A stretch of 64,000 bases of DNA from Nostoc sp. UHCC 0870 (GTDB lineage Bacteria > Cyanobacteriota > Cyanobacteriia > Cyanobacteriales > Nostocaceae). The notes below the pieces were generated by a model. It was not told the origin of the DNA and searched no databases. It was given only the letters and a program-made list of their open reading frames with translations. Positions within the stretch are counted from its first letter, which is position 1. Each line of letters starts with the position of its first letter. This document shows positions 26,856 to 36,175 of this stretch, piece after piece. Where the stretch lies: NCBI RefSeq assembly GCF_022063185.1, contig NZ_CP091913.1:698501-762500 (forward strand), read 5' to 3'. The position numbers and the translations under genes were made by a program.

Positions 26856-29780
26856 TTATTTGATTTTCAATTGTTTTAATAAGTTCATAACTACTTCATA
26901 CCTAGCAGTATCTCCTTGAGTTTGAAAAAGTCGGGCTGCTTGCTGTAAATCTTGAACTGCTTTCTGTTTATTATCCTTTTCAAGATAAACTAATCCTCGA
27001 CGTGCGTAAGCATGAGCTAACTCAGGATTAATGGCAATGGCTTTATCATAATCGGCGATAGCCAAATCCATTTTTTTTAGGTCATAGTAAAGAAGACCCC
27101 GATTGTAATAAGCAGCAGCTAACTCAGGATTAATGGCAATAGCTTTATCATAATCAGTGATAGCCAAATCCATTTTTTTTAGGTCATAGTAAAGAAGACC
27201 CCGATTGATGTAAGCAAGAGCTAACTCAGGATTAATGGCAATAGTTTTATCATAATCAGCGATAGCCAAATCCCATTTTTTCAGTTCATAGTAAAGAATA
27301 CCCCGATTGATGTAAGCAACAGCCAACTCAGGATTAATGGCAATGGCTTTATCATAATCAGCGATAGCCAAATCCCATTTTTTCAGTTCTTGGTAAAGAA
27401 TACCCCGATTGATGTAAGCAACAGCCAACTCAGGATTAATGGCAATGGCTTTATCATAATCAGCGATAGCCAAATCCCATTTTTTCAGTTCTTTGTAAAG
27501 AATACCCCGATTGTAGTAAGCATCAGCTAACTCAGGATTAATGGCAATGGCTTTATCATAATTAGCGATAGCCAAATCCCATTTTTTCAGTTCTTGGTAA
27601 AGAATACCCCGATTGATGTAAGCAAGAGCTAACTCAGGATTAATGGCAATGGCTTTATCATAATCAGCGATAGCCAAATCCCATTTTTTCAGTTCATAGT
27701 AAAGAATACCCCGATTCAAAAAAAACGCAGCGCGGGGATTGAGTTGAATTGCTTTTTCTATTGCTACTTCTGCTGCTTTATAGCGTTTTAAATCCTTTAA
27801 TAGTAGGTACTTTTCGTTATACAGGTTTGGGTTGTCTGGCTTGAGTTGAATTGCTTTTTCTATTGCTACTAACGCCTGCTCAAATTGATTTAATGTCCTA
27901 TTAATTACACTGAGACTTTCCCAAGCAGCCTTAAAATCTGGTTTGAGTTCGGTTGCTGACTTCAATGCAGCTATAGCTTCTTGAGATTTTCCATCCCAAT
28001 CTAACGCCAACCCCTTGCCATAATAAGCTAAATAAACAAATGATGGTTTTTGCTCAATCGCTTTATCAAAAGCTGCGACCGCTTCTGGATAACGTCGTAA
28101 TCGCCACAATTGATTTCCTCTTTCTATCCATTGACTGGCTGTAGTATTTCCCGTGGATATATCTGTTGATAATATTGCTGATTGAATAGATTTGATTTGT
28201 TGATTATTTAGCCGGGTTGCAATGGTAGTTTCTACTTTTTGTGCTTGCACTCCTAATCTTGTTGCTAACCCTAAAAAGGTACTGGTAGGAATACCTAAAC
28301 TATAGCCTAGTTGTACTTGACCTCTACTGCTACCACTATCTCCTGTTTTTTCATCAAAAGCTTGTTCCCCTTCTGCGCGTCCATGAATCCCAATCACTCG
28401 TCCCAGAGAATCTAATACTGGCCCGCCACTCATCCCCTCAAAGGTGATGCTGGTGTAAACTAACTCATATCCTCCAGTTAAGGAACTTGCTGTTTGTAAT
28501 CCACTTACATTTTCACTTTTAAAATCTGATTGACGAATCGTTACTAATCCCTGTTCTTTTTCAAAAATTGTCCCCATTGTTAACCGCCAAGGCGAACTAT
28601 TTCCTAGTTGGGGATACCCAGCAGTGAAAATATAATCATTATCATTGGGATTGTAATTTGCTAAAGTTGCAACTTGATAATTCTCTTGACTAGCAGTGAA
28701 TTTGACAACTGCCAAATCTACACCTATTTCTACTTTAATTGTGTTGTTGTCTACTTGATATGTCTTACCATCTACTGCAACTATTTCATAATTGCAGTTA
28801 TTACATATCTTATTAGCATCATCGGGTGCAGAAAAGACATGGGCTGATGTCAAAACTGTATAAGTATTGCCATCTTTAGCAATGATAACTCCTGAACCGT
28901 TACCACCGCTTTTATTCTGAATTTTAACTGTAAATTGTTTAGCTTTTTGTTCTAATTCTCCCAACCATCCTGTGAGTTGCGGTTGTGGTAGGCTATCCCG
29001 CACATTTGGTAAAGGGAGAGAGTAAGCTGTTAATGTTGCTTGGTCTACCCTCGCCAGGAAAGTGGAAACTGGTATTCCCCAACTGACTGTTCGCATTTGT
29101 TGAATTTCTGCTTCTGTAGGTTTTGTCCCATCTGCATAGGTATAGCCTGTGTTAAATAGGGGGTAAGCACTTTTACCATTGATACCTATGAGTTCTCCGC
29201 GACTGTTGATAATTGCACCACCACTCATTCCTTGTTCGATGTCGCTGGTGTAACCAATTTGGTAGCCTTCTTTGAGTGGTCTATCTGGTATTTGTTCTAC
29301 TGTTCCCGTGCGATAGACTATTTCTCTTTTTTCGCTAGAATATCCGGCGGCGGTTACTGGTGTTTGCTTGTAGGGGATGAAGTCGGCGATTTTTCTCAGG
29401 CAATAATTTTGACTTGTTTGAAATTCTAACAGGGCTAGGTCGAGGTTTTCTAAGTTGCGGTTGGGAATGAGTTTTGCTGTGTGGTTTTTTTTGTCTGTGG
29501 TTTGTAGTTGAATATTATTCACACCTCTAATTACATGGGCGTTGGTGACGACTAAGTAAGTATTACCTTGTTTGGCGATTAGTGTTCCTGAACCGCCGTT
29601 GCTGTCCCCGATAATTCTGACTGTGTTTTGGCTGGCTAGGGTTTGCAGTTGTTGTGGGGAGTATTCGCCGGTTTCTGGTAGGGCGGGTTCTATTTCGCAG
29701 GTTTGGGGTGAGTTTTCTTTTGCTGCGACGGGGATGGGTAAAAGGGTTAAGCAGGCGATAAGAATAATTGCTTTTTTCAT
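26856..29780 (-). CDS. Secreted double trypsin-like protease with TPR array (paralogue)
   Basis: The 974-residue protein is a close paralogue of the 15509-18979 protein, with the same layout: signal peptide (about 1-20), first trypsin domain with His82 (TNAHVI), Asp114 (LDLALL) and Ser186 (GMSGGAI), and a second domain with TSAHVF, VDLAVVKF and EGMSGGPVL. TPR repeats then end in seven near-identical units of the NRGILYxELKKWDLAIADYDKAI type. The TPR consensus differs from that of the first paralogue (ELKKWDLAIADYDKAIAINPEL against EQKKWDLALADYTKAI), so each array has been homogenised on its own. It probably acts in the periplasm. The two proteases flank the CHAT-nSTAND gene in opposite orientation. 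Confidence 0.9.
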   Translation of the reverse strand: MKKAIILIACLTLLPIPVAAKENSPQTCEIEPALPETGEYSPQQLQTLASQNTVRIIGDSNGGSGTLIAKQGNTYLVVTNAHVIRGVNNIQLQTTDKKNHTAKLIPNRNLENLDLALLEFQTSQNYCLRKIADFIPYKQTPVTAAGYSSEKREIVYRTGTVEQIPDRPLKEGYQIGYTSDIEQGMSGGAIINSRGELIGINGKSAYPLFNTGYTYADGTKPTEAEIQQMRTVSWGIPVSTFLARVDQATLTAYSLPLPNVRDSLPQPQLTGWLGELEQKAKQFTVKIQNKSGGNGSGVIIAKDGNTYTVLTSAHVFSAPDDANKICNNCNYEIVAVDGKTYQVDNNTIKVEIGVDLAVVKFTASQENYQVATLANYNPNDNDYIFTAGYPQLGNSSPWRLTMGTIFEKEQGLVTIRQSDFKSENVSGLQTASSLTGGYELVYTSITFEGMSGGPVLDSLGRVIGIHGRAEGEQAFDEKTGDSGSSRGQVQLGYSLGIPTSTFLGLATRLGVQAQKVETTIATRLNNQQIKSIQSAILSTDISTGNTTASQWIERGNQLWRLRRYPEAVAAFDKAIEQKPSFVYLAYYGKGLALDWDGKSQEAIAALKSATELKPDFKAAWESLSVINRTLNQFEQALVAIEKAIQLKPDNPNLYNEKYLLLKDLKRYKAAEVAIEKAIQLNPRAAFFLNRGILYYELKKWDLAIADYDKAIAINPELALAYINRGILYQELKKWDLAIANYDKAIAINPELADAYYNRGILYKELKKWDLAIADYDKAIAINPELAVAYINRGILYQELKKWDLAIADYDKAIAINPELAVAYINRGILYYELKKWDLAIADYDKTIAINPELALAYINRGLLYYDLKKMDLAITDYDKAIAINPELAAAYYNRGLLYYDLKKMDLAIADYDKAIAINPELAHAYARRGLVYLEKDNKQKAVQDLQQAARLFQTQGDTARYEVVMNLLKQLKIK
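27003..27716 (-). repeat. Seven 102-bp tandem repeats coding TPRs
   Basis: Seven units of 102 bases each encode a 34-residue TPR. DNA identity between units is very high, including synonymous positions, indicating recent expansion or conversion separate from the array in the paralogue at 17612-18835. Confidence 0.9.
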
Positions 29781-30135
29781 GGAAAATGGTTAAATAATTC
29801 GTAATTCGTAATTCGTAATGGACTTCGTCCCGCTCCGCTAACGTAATTCGTAGTTAAATGTAGGGTGTGTTACGGCATTTTCAGGATTTGAGTATGAGCG
29901 ACAGTATAAATTGCCGTAACGCACCATGATCATGCGGTGCGTTATACACACAAGTCGAATTACCCCCCTTAATCCCCCCTTGGAAAGGGGGGAAACCGGA
30001 AAATCTAGTTCCCTCCCCTTTCCAAGGGGAGGGTTAGGGTGGGGTAAACAGAGGACTGGTAGTGATTCGATAACTTGTGTGTACACCGTAAATTGCGTTA
30101 GCGGAGCGGGGTGGGAGCATCGTTGCGAATTGGTT
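29781..30135. other. Intergenic region with heptamer repeats and MITE-C
   Basis: No gene is seen in these 355 bases. The left part has GTAATTC heptamers and a CCGCTCCGCTAACG piece (29795-29853). The right part is the MITE-C element listed separately. Confidence 0.6.
29945..30083. repeat. MITE-C (139 bp)
   Basis: The element is bounded by the 11-bp inverted repeat TACACACAAGT / ACTTGTGTGTA. The interior is GC-rich and palindromic (CCCCCCTTGGAAAGGGGGG and the related CCCTCCCCTTTCCAAGG). A single end of the same family occurs at 20152-20162. Confidence 0.65.
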
Positions 30136-30726
30136 TTATTTCTGGGTATTGGCTGATGATTCCACATTAATAATCGGTGATTGAGTTAAGAAGGCTTGTA
30201 CAGGAATATATATCTGATTACCTGAATTTTGCAGCAGTGGGTCTGATGCTTTACCTTCTGCAATATCCATAAGTCTGCCGATTACTCCCTTTGGGTCAAG
30301 ACCTGATTTGAGGGTAAATAGTTGATTATGTTGATTACAAGCTTCTCCTAGACTAGTAACTCCACAAATAATTGGATAGCCATTGTGTGTGCCGGATGTG
30401 ATGTAATTTAAACGATTTTGGGAGTAAAATTCTTGGAATTTTTGAGTTACGTGTTCACAGCGTTTTTCTGGATTCCAGCCACTGAAATATTCCGATTTCC
30501 ACCCTATGAAATATACATGATTTCTTCTTTCAGGAATCCAAGCAGCCGTGGTTGGTATTCTTTCGCCACTTGCTTGGTCAAATTTTTTTGTACATACAAA
30601 GGTTACTTGAGAAGGCTGTGATTTAGCAGCAGTTGATTGACTGAAACTAGGAGAGGTATAGGCGAAGCTAGTAATTGTTGTACAAGCAGCCAGGACTAAG
30701 TTAATAAAAAATTTTGGGTTTGTCAT
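30136..30726 (-). CDS. COP23-domain exported protein
   Basis: The 196-residue protein has a signal peptide (INLVLAACTTITSFAYTSPSFS). Its COP23-type domain contains VTFVCTKKFDQASGERIPTT, FSGWNPEKRCEHVTQKFQEF, then YITSGTHNGYPIICGV and CNQHNQLFTLKSG. The four Cys (FVCTK, KRCEH, IICGV, EACNQ) are typical of this cyanobacterial family and suggest two disulfides in an exported protein. The family is named after a circadian-oscillating membrane-associated protein; no reaction is known. It lies between two serine protease genes on the same strand. Confidence 0.8.
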   Translation of the reverse strand: MTNPKFFINLVLAACTTITSFAYTSPSFSQSTAAKSQPSQVTFVCTKKFDQASGERIPTTAAWIPERRNHVYFIGWKSEYFSGWNPEKRCEHVTQKFQEFYSQNRLNYITSGTHNGYPIICGVTSLGEACNQHNQLFTLKSGLDPKGVIGRLMDIAEGKASDPLLQNSGNQIYIPVQAFLTQSPIINVESSANTQK

Positions 30727-30801
30727 AGGTCTAGTTATGTAAATTGAGCTAAAGTTGAGTGATGAATTTCAGCGAAACCTGATAAAAAATTGGTGGTTGA
30801 T

Positions 30802-31926
30802 TTAAGGTTTAGTATTCGCTTGTAAGATGTAATTACCTGTTTCTCCTGGATCTAGAGAACTGGCAAATATTAAATAAACCCCATCTTCTGGCAATGTAGT
30901 GACAATCTGTGAGTTCAGATCACCAGGGCCTTTGTCAATACCTTGGGCTACTTCTTTGTGTTTACCATCACTGGTGATTTGGTACAGAATTAACACTGGG
31001 TTGAACATTTGACTGTTCATTTCAATGACTACCTGTTGACCAGTCCGACCCTGAAATTGGTATAAGTTGACAAAACTGCCATTGTCTCTAATTAGGCGGT
31101 TTTTGCCTAAATTACCGTTAATCACTCGACCATTGAGTGAAATGGTCGTAGGGTTTGGTTTTTCCTTTGGTTTAAATATGGTGGGTATGCTAGAAACATC
31201 TTTTCTTCTAGCTGCGGCGATGAAAGAATGGACTTGTGAAACAGAGATAGCAAAGTTCATTCCTGTATTCAATTCCCCAATCCCTGCTCTATTCACTCCC
31301 ACTACTTGGCCTTGGGTATTCAGTAGGGGTCCGCCAGAGTTACCACCCATGATCCTTGCATCGTGTTCAATCTCGCCATCTGCTGAGTTGATGCGGGTGA
31401 TGTTACCTTGAGTAAAAGAATTTTTAAAGTCTGTATGTAGGGGAGTTCCCAAAGCAAAAATGCGATCGCCTACTGAAGCAGCACCAACTTTAGCCAAAGG
31501 TAGTGTAGTCAAGTTCTTTTGATTATGAATTTTGAGAATGGCTAAATCTAGTCCGTCTCTACCAAAACCCAGCACATCAGCCGCTACTTTTCGTCCATCA
31601 GCGAAAACCACAGTTACGACGCTAGGAAAATCATGGGGATTATAGTTTTCTTGTTGACTCGGTGATGGTTTAATCACATGGGCGTTGGTGATAATTAACC
31701 CATCTTGACTAACAACAAAACCACTACCATGACCTCTCTTCGTCTGAACTGTGACTGTAGCAGGACTGGCTTTTTGATAAACTTGGCGCGAAATTCCTTC
31801 CTCGGCTGTTTGCGCTACGGCTGTATTGTCATTATTCGGTAGTATCTGTTCTATACTAGTGCTGCTAATCACAGTCAATGTAGTACAAATCGCTAAAGTG
31901 CCAAATTGTAAGAGTCGGTTTTTCAT
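30802..31926 (-). CDS. HtrA-like S1C serine protease with C-terminal PPC domain
   Basis: The protein has 374 residues from the ATG at 31926, chosen because it gives a clean signal peptide (MKNRLLQFGTLAICTTLTV); the frame is open 25 codons further upstream. The trypsin-like domain has His83 (ITNAHVI), Asp127 (GLDLAIL) and Ser197 (GGNSGGP), the HtrA signature. There is no PDZ domain. Instead the C-terminal ~100 residues look like a PPC-type beta domain (INGNLGKNRLIRDNGSFVNL, then YQFQGRTGQQVVIEM and YLIFASSLDPGETGNYIL). It is probably a periplasmic protease. It is the third secreted trypsin-like gene in this cluster. Confidence 0.87.
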   Translation of the reverse strand: MKNRLLQFGTLAICTTLTVISSTSIEQILPNNDNTAVAQTAEEGISRQVYQKASPATVTVQTKRGHGSGFVVSQDGLIITNAHVIKPSPSQQENYNPHDFPSVVTVVFADGRKVAADVLGFGRDGLDLAILKIHNQKNLTTLPLAKVGAASVGDRIFALGTPLHTDFKNSFTQGNITRINSADGEIEHDARIMGGNSGGPLLNTQGQVVGVNRAGIGELNTGMNFAISVSQVHSFIAAARRKDVSSIPTIFKPKEKPNPTTISLNGRVINGNLGKNRLIRDNGSFVNLYQFQGRTGQQVVIEMNSQMFNPVLILYQITSDGKHKEVAQGIDKGPGDLNSQIVTTLPEDGVYLIFASSLDPGETGNYILQANTKP

Positions 31927-32231
31927 TGCTGGGCAAAATATGAATGTATAATCGCGGACAAATAAAATCTTAAGGAAAGGAAAATTTTCAGCACCCACCA
32001 TCAGTTTAAAGTTTTTGTAACCGTAAAAAATTTAAAGATTCGGTTAGTTTTGCTAAAATTTCCAAATATTTCACCACAAGCTTTAGCCGGCGATCGCTCC
32101 AATTTAAAAAAGGTTAGCGATCGCTTGCTTCTATTAATATTTCGGTTTTAACTTGTAGTTTTTACGCAGAAAAATATTTTAGCTGCAAAAGTTTATACTT
32201 GGTAGACAGCAGTAGACTTTGTAACTGAATA
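31927..32231. other. Intergenic region
   Basis: This AT-rich spacer of about 300 bases contains two HIP1 octamers near 32090-32130. No gene or clear repeat is seen. It should hold the promoter of the HtrA-like gene. Confidence 0.5.
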
Positions 32232-32699
32232 CTATTGACTTAGAGTTTTGATAAAGCCTACAGTTAACAGATGCTGCCCTAAATTAGCGTTAAAGTTCTT
32301 GAGTTGCCAATTCCAATACCTTGGATTCGCTTCGACTCTAACAACTGCAACATAAGGTTTGTTCTCTTCCCAAGGGTGTTGCCAATCCATTCTCATATAT
32401 GCGATAAAAGCACCTTCGTTAGCAAAGTATGTGCATTCTTCGACTCTTGTCCGTAGACCCATCGGTAATAAGAAATACAAGTTTTTCTCTTGAGTTACAA
32501 TTTTGGTTGCATAGCTGCTAGCGGTATTATGTACTTGATAAGGACAGGTTTGGGTAGAAAGTGCAGGTTTATGAGTAGCTGCAATCATACTCACAACTAA
32601 TGTCGGTATGACAAACATTGTTTGGAGTAAGGATTGGCAACGGGGCATTTTTTGGGTAGAGTTCTTGGCGGAATAATTTTTCTTAGAGAAAGTAAGCAT
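32232..32699 (-). CDS. Hypothetical exported protein
   Basis: The protein has 155 residues from the ATG at 32699, which follows a GAGGTTAGG segment; the frame opens nine codons earlier. A hydrophobic stretch (MFVIPTLVVSMIAATHKPALS) preceded by a basic region looks like a long signal peptide. The mature part of about 105 residues includes CPYQVHNTASSYATKIV, VEECTYFANEGAFIAYMRMD and NWQLKNFNANLGQHLLTVG, with two Cys. I do not recognise a family. It is divergent from the deoxyhypusine synthase-like gene. Confidence 0.65.
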   Translation of the reverse strand: MLTFSKKNYSAKNSTQKMPRCQSLLQTMFVIPTLVVSMIAATHKPALSTQTCPYQVHNTASSYATKIVTQEKNLYFLLPMGLRTRVEECTYFANEGAFIAYMRMDWQHPWEENKPYVAVVRVEANPRYWNWQLKNFNANLGQHLLTVGFIKTLSQ

Positions 32700-32859
32700 C
32701 AACCTAACCTCTTGTATTTCAATCAAGCTTCTTCTGTAAGTAGTTCGTGGCTAGATGGAAAGAATTACGCAACCCGCCGAAATTTTTGCCCCTTTTTTCC
32801 CAAGTCTGAAACGCCAGTTATCATTAAATTCGGCGTGTTTACTATTCGGGAGTCTCAAA

Positions 32860-34011
32860 ATGGCAAAACATTTGGGTAAAAAAATTGCCCCCATACCGAT
32901 GTCAGCTGATATTAGTGTGGTGGATTTAATTGATAATTACTTCACCGCCTACAACTCGGCGCGGTTGCGGGAAGCCTGCCAAATCATGAGTCGTGATGTA
33001 CTTAAAGATGGTGTCACCGTGGGAGTTAGCCTTTCCGGTGCGATGACACCAGCCGGTTTTGGGGTATCTGCACTAGCACCTCTAATTCGGAATGGCTTCA
33101 TTGACTGGATGATTAGCACGGGTGCAAATCTTTACCATGATATGCACTATGGCTTGGGTTTTGAGTTGTTTGCCGGCAATCCCTTTTTAGATGATGTGAA
33201 ATTGCGTGAAGAAGGCACAATCAGAATTTATGACATTATTTTTGGCTATGATGTCTTGCTAGAAACCGACGCATTCATCCGTAAAATCCTACAAGCTGAA
33301 CCGTTCCAAAAGCGCATGGGAACGGCTGAGTTTCATTATTTGCTAGGTAAATATGTGCGGGAAGTAGAGAAGCAATTGGGAGTTCAGCATTCCTGCTTAC
33401 TAGCTACAGCCTATGAATGCGGCGTACCTATATATACATCTTCCCCTGGTGATAGTTCCATTGGGATGAACGTAGCGGCGTTGGCGTTGGAAGGTTCGCA
33501 GTTGATATTAGATCCAGCCATTGATGTTAACGAAACAGCTGCGATCGCCTACAATGCCAGAGAAGGAGACGGTAAAAGTGCGGCTGTTATTCTTGGTGGT
33601 GGTAGTCCTAAAAACTTTTTGCTACAAACCCAACCGCAGATTCACGAGGTCTTGGGATTGGAAGAACGGGGACATGACTTCTTTGTCCAGTTTACTGATG
33701 CGCGTCCTGATACTGGTGGTTTATCGGGTGCAACACCTGCGGAGGCGGTTAGTTGGGGTAAGATTGACCCAGACGAATTACCCAGCACTATTGTTTGTTA
33801 TACAGATAGCACAATTGCCCTACCTTTGCTTACAGCTTATGTCCTCAACCAGTGCCAACCCCGTCCCCTGAAGCGGTTGTATGATCAGCTACCCACATTA
33901 TTCGATAAACTCCGCACCGATTATTTAGCAGCCAAAGACCAACCAGCAGAAAAAGTTGCTCCTGATGCAGAGGTAGCAACTTATCCCTGTGGGACACCTA
34001 TTCGGAAATAG
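32860..34011 (+). CDS. Deoxyhypusine synthase-like (homospermidine biosynthesis) protein
   Basis: The protein has 383 residues from the ATG at 32860, preceded by CGGGAG; the open frame starts 35 codons earlier, but those codons do not fit the family. The deoxyhypusine synthase family uses NAD and spermidine. Bacterial members lack an eIF5A substrate and are linked to homospermidine or other polyamine synthesis. Family segments are [40 protein letters not shown] and [33 protein letters not shown] contains the expected catalytic Lys after the GGG motif, and [20 protein letters not shown] is also typical. The gene is alone on its strand and is followed by a MITE-B-like repeat. The exact product is not settled by sequence. 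Confidence 0.87.
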   Translation: MAKHLGKKIAPIPMSADISVVDLIDNYFTAYNSARLREACQIMSRDVLKDGVTVGVSLSGAMTPAGFGVSALAPLIRNGFIDWMISTGANLYHDMHYGLGFELFAGNPFLDDVKLREEGTIRIYDIIFGYDVLLETDAFIRKILQAEPFQKRMGTAEFHYLLGKYVREVEKQLGVQHSCLLATAYECGVPIYTSSPGDSSIGMNVAALALEGSQLILDPAIDVNETAAIAYNAREGDGKSAAVILGGGSPKNFLLQTQPQIHEVLGLEERGHDFFVQFTDARPDTGGLSGATPAEAVSWGKIDPDELPSTIVCYTDSTIALPLLTAYVLNQCQPRPLKRLYDQLPTLFDKLRTDYLAAKDQPAEKVAPDAEVATYPCGTPIRK

Positions 34012-34085
34012 TGAACAGTGAGGCTTTAGCCCTTAAGGGAGGACTAAAGTCCCCACTACAAACCTTTAATTATTTACGCCCACTT
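34012..34085. repeat. Partial MITE-B-like hairpin repeat
   Basis: The spacer between two convergent genes carries a GGACTAAAGTCC hairpin and then CACTACAAACCTTTAATTA, which matches one side of the MITE-B copies at 25772 and 50363. The outer inverted repeat is missing. Confidence 0.6.
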
Positions 34086-34087
34086 AC

Positions 34088-35923
34088 TTACTCAATTTTT
34101 AAATTAAAAGGCAAACGAGCGTAAATACCTTGGGGGTCGTTCATATTTTGCATAATTGCTAGTTCCTGTTGGATCTTTTGGAATTCAGCCGTGAGGAGAT
34201 TACTTGGCTTCATGTATGATTTCTGCACACCTAAAACGGTACTGGCTTCTTCAATTGCTCGCCCAAAAAAACGTTCCCCCAATGTGCCTTCTTTCGGATA
34301 TTCTTGTAACTGCCAATCTTTGCCGAGTTTGGCTTGTTTGGCGGCGTATGTCAGGGCTGCATTTAAACCACCAATTTCATCAACCAAACCAATTTGTTTA
34401 GCTGCTACACCAGACCAAACTCTACCTTGAGCTATCTCTGCTACTTTTTGTGATGGGAGTTTGCGACCTTGGGCAACTTTATTGAGAAATAGATTATAAA
34501 TACGGTCAACACTGCGTTGATACAGTGCTAATTCTTGGGGTGATTTGGGACGCGAAAAGGTTTGACTATCAGCATAACGAGCGGTTTTTACAGAATCCCA
34601 GGTAATACCATTGTCATTGGCTAGCTTTTGACCATTTAGTAACACCCCAAATACACCTATTGAACCTGTAATAGTATTGGGTTCAGCAAAAATGCGGTTG
34701 GAATCGCTGGCTATCCAGTAACCACCGGAGGCGGCGACATCTCCCATAGAGACGACAACGGGTTTGACTTGGCGCGTTAATCTGACTTCTCGTTGCATCA
34801 CTTCGGAGGCTGTAGCACTACCACCAGGACTATTAATTCTTAAAACAACAGCCTTGACATTTTTATCTTGGCGGACTTTGTTCAAGATAGTAGCAAAGCG
34901 ATCGCCTCCTATTTGTCCACTTTCACCTTTACCATCGACAATCTCACCCTCAGCATACACTACAGCAATTTTATTCTTAGCTTGGCGTTCTACAGGTAAA
35001 GTCTTGTTAGGTACTGCTGCATAATCAATTAAATTGATTTGGCGGAAGGTCTTATCATCTTTATCACTATTAGTTAATTTCTTTAAATCAGCCACGACCT
35101 CATCACTGTATGCTACTTGATCTACTAAACCGTTAGTTTTAGCTGTAGTGGCTTCTAATGATGCTTGAGTATCTGCGATCGCTTGTAACTTTTGTGGGGT
35201 AATTTTCCGGCTTTTACCTACTGTCGTGCGCCATTCTCCCCAAATATCATCTAATAACTTCTGGGTTTGTTCACGGTTTTCTGGGCTAAGTTTATTTAGT
35301 AACAAGGGTTCAACTGCGCCTTTGAATTTCCCCACGCGGACAATCTGCACCCCAATCCCATATTTTTGTAATGCACCCGCTAGAAATAATGGTTGGCTAC
35401 TCAAACCATTAATTTCCATTGCACCAAAGGGGTTCAAGACGACAGTATCAGCGACCGAACTGAGATAATATTCCTTTTCTCCCCAGTCCACACCATAGGC
35501 GACAACCTTCTTCCCAGCCGCACGGAATTCTTCTAAGGCTTTGCGAATTTCTTTCAGGGAAGCAAAACCTAAGTTACTCGTTCCTGTGCTGCGTGTTGCA
35601 TCTAGATAAATACCGACAATCCGCGAATCACCCTTAGCTTTTTCGATGGTGTCGAGAACACTACGGAGTGTCATTCGTTCATCCCTGATACCAGACAAAG
35701 TATTTTGTAGCAACTCACCAGAACTAGGTTTTCTATCGGTGATGTTCGTTGATAAGTCAAAAACCACCATTGACTTATCTTTAACTACAGGCCCTGGATC
35801 TTTGGAACTAGCAATAGCAACCAATAACAAGAAAAATCCAACTGTACTTACACCAGAGAAAATAATTAGTCCTAGTACAGTTCCTAATAAACTAGCAAAA
35901 GTTTGTTTTAAAAAGTTATTCAT
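34088..35923 (-). CDS. sppA: Signal peptide peptidase SppA (67K type)
   Basis: The 611-residue membrane protease carries the duplicated Clp-like SppA fold. An N-terminal transmembrane helix (LLGTVLGLIIFSGVSTVGFFLLLV) anchors it. The catalytic Lys lies in the N-terminal half (IVRVGKFKGAVEPLLL) and the Ser in the C-terminal half (SMGDVAASGGYWIASDSNRI). That arrangement, with the length near 600, marks the long SppA form that digests signal peptides in the membrane; in cyanobacteria SppA has also been tied to light acclimation. The C-terminal IGLVDEIGGLNAALTYAA is typical. It is convergent with the deoxyhypusine synthase-like gene. A heptamer-repeat tract lies upstream. Confidence 0.94.
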   Translation of the reverse strand: MNNFLKQTFASLLGTVLGLIIFSGVSTVGFFLLLVAIASSKDPGPVVKDKSMVVFDLSTNITDRKPSSGELLQNTLSGIRDERMTLRSVLDTIEKAKGDSRIVGIYLDATRSTGTSNLGFASLKEIRKALEEFRAAGKKVVAYGVDWGEKEYYLSSVADTVVLNPFGAMEINGLSSQPLFLAGALQKYGIGVQIVRVGKFKGAVEPLLLNKLSPENREQTQKLLDDIWGEWRTTVGKSRKITPQKLQAIADTQASLEATTAKTNGLVDQVAYSDEVVADLKKLTNSDKDDKTFRQINLIDYAAVPNKTLPVERQAKNKIAVVYAEGEIVDGKGESGQIGGDRFATILNKVRQDKNVKAVVLRINSPGGSATASEVMQREVRLTRQVKPVVVSMGDVAASGGYWIASDSNRIFAEPNTITGSIGVFGVLLNGQKLANDNGITWDSVKTARYADSQTFSRPKSPQELALYQRSVDRIYNLFLNKVAQGRKLPSQKVAEIAQGRVWSGVAAKQIGLVDEIGGLNAALTYAAKQAKLGKDWQLQEYPKEGTLGERFFGRAIEEASTVLGVQKSYMKPSNLLTAEFQKIQQELAIMQNMNDPQGIYARLPFNLKIE

Positions 35924-35975
35924 TAGTAAAGTTATTCATTAGTTTTTAGTTAATACTCATTAGTGTATTTTTCTC

Positions 35976-36047
35976 CCCCTGATCCCCTGATCCCCTGATC
36001 CCCTGATCCCCTGTCACCTGTCACCTGTCCCCTGTCCCCTGTCCCCT
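35976..36047. repeat. Heptamer repeat tract (CCCTGAT, CACCTGT, CCCCTGT)
   Basis: About ten tandem copies stand here, first CCCTGAT and then CACCTGT/CCCCTGT heptamers. The switch of unit inside one tract is typical of short tandemly repeated sequences in Nostoc. Confidence 0.88.
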
Positions 36048-36175
36048 CCGTGTCTCTGTGGTTTAAAATCATTCATCTAACCACATAGAGAAGATGTTAA
36101 CACTTGTTAAAAACGGCAACAAAATAGAGCAATTGGGTGATCCAATTCTATCAGATGCAAATAGGAGCAAAAAAT

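Noticed and set aside
29926..30167. Open frames on both strands over 29838-30167
   Set aside because: They cover the MITE-C palindrome and repeats; codon content is that of the repeat and no family matches.
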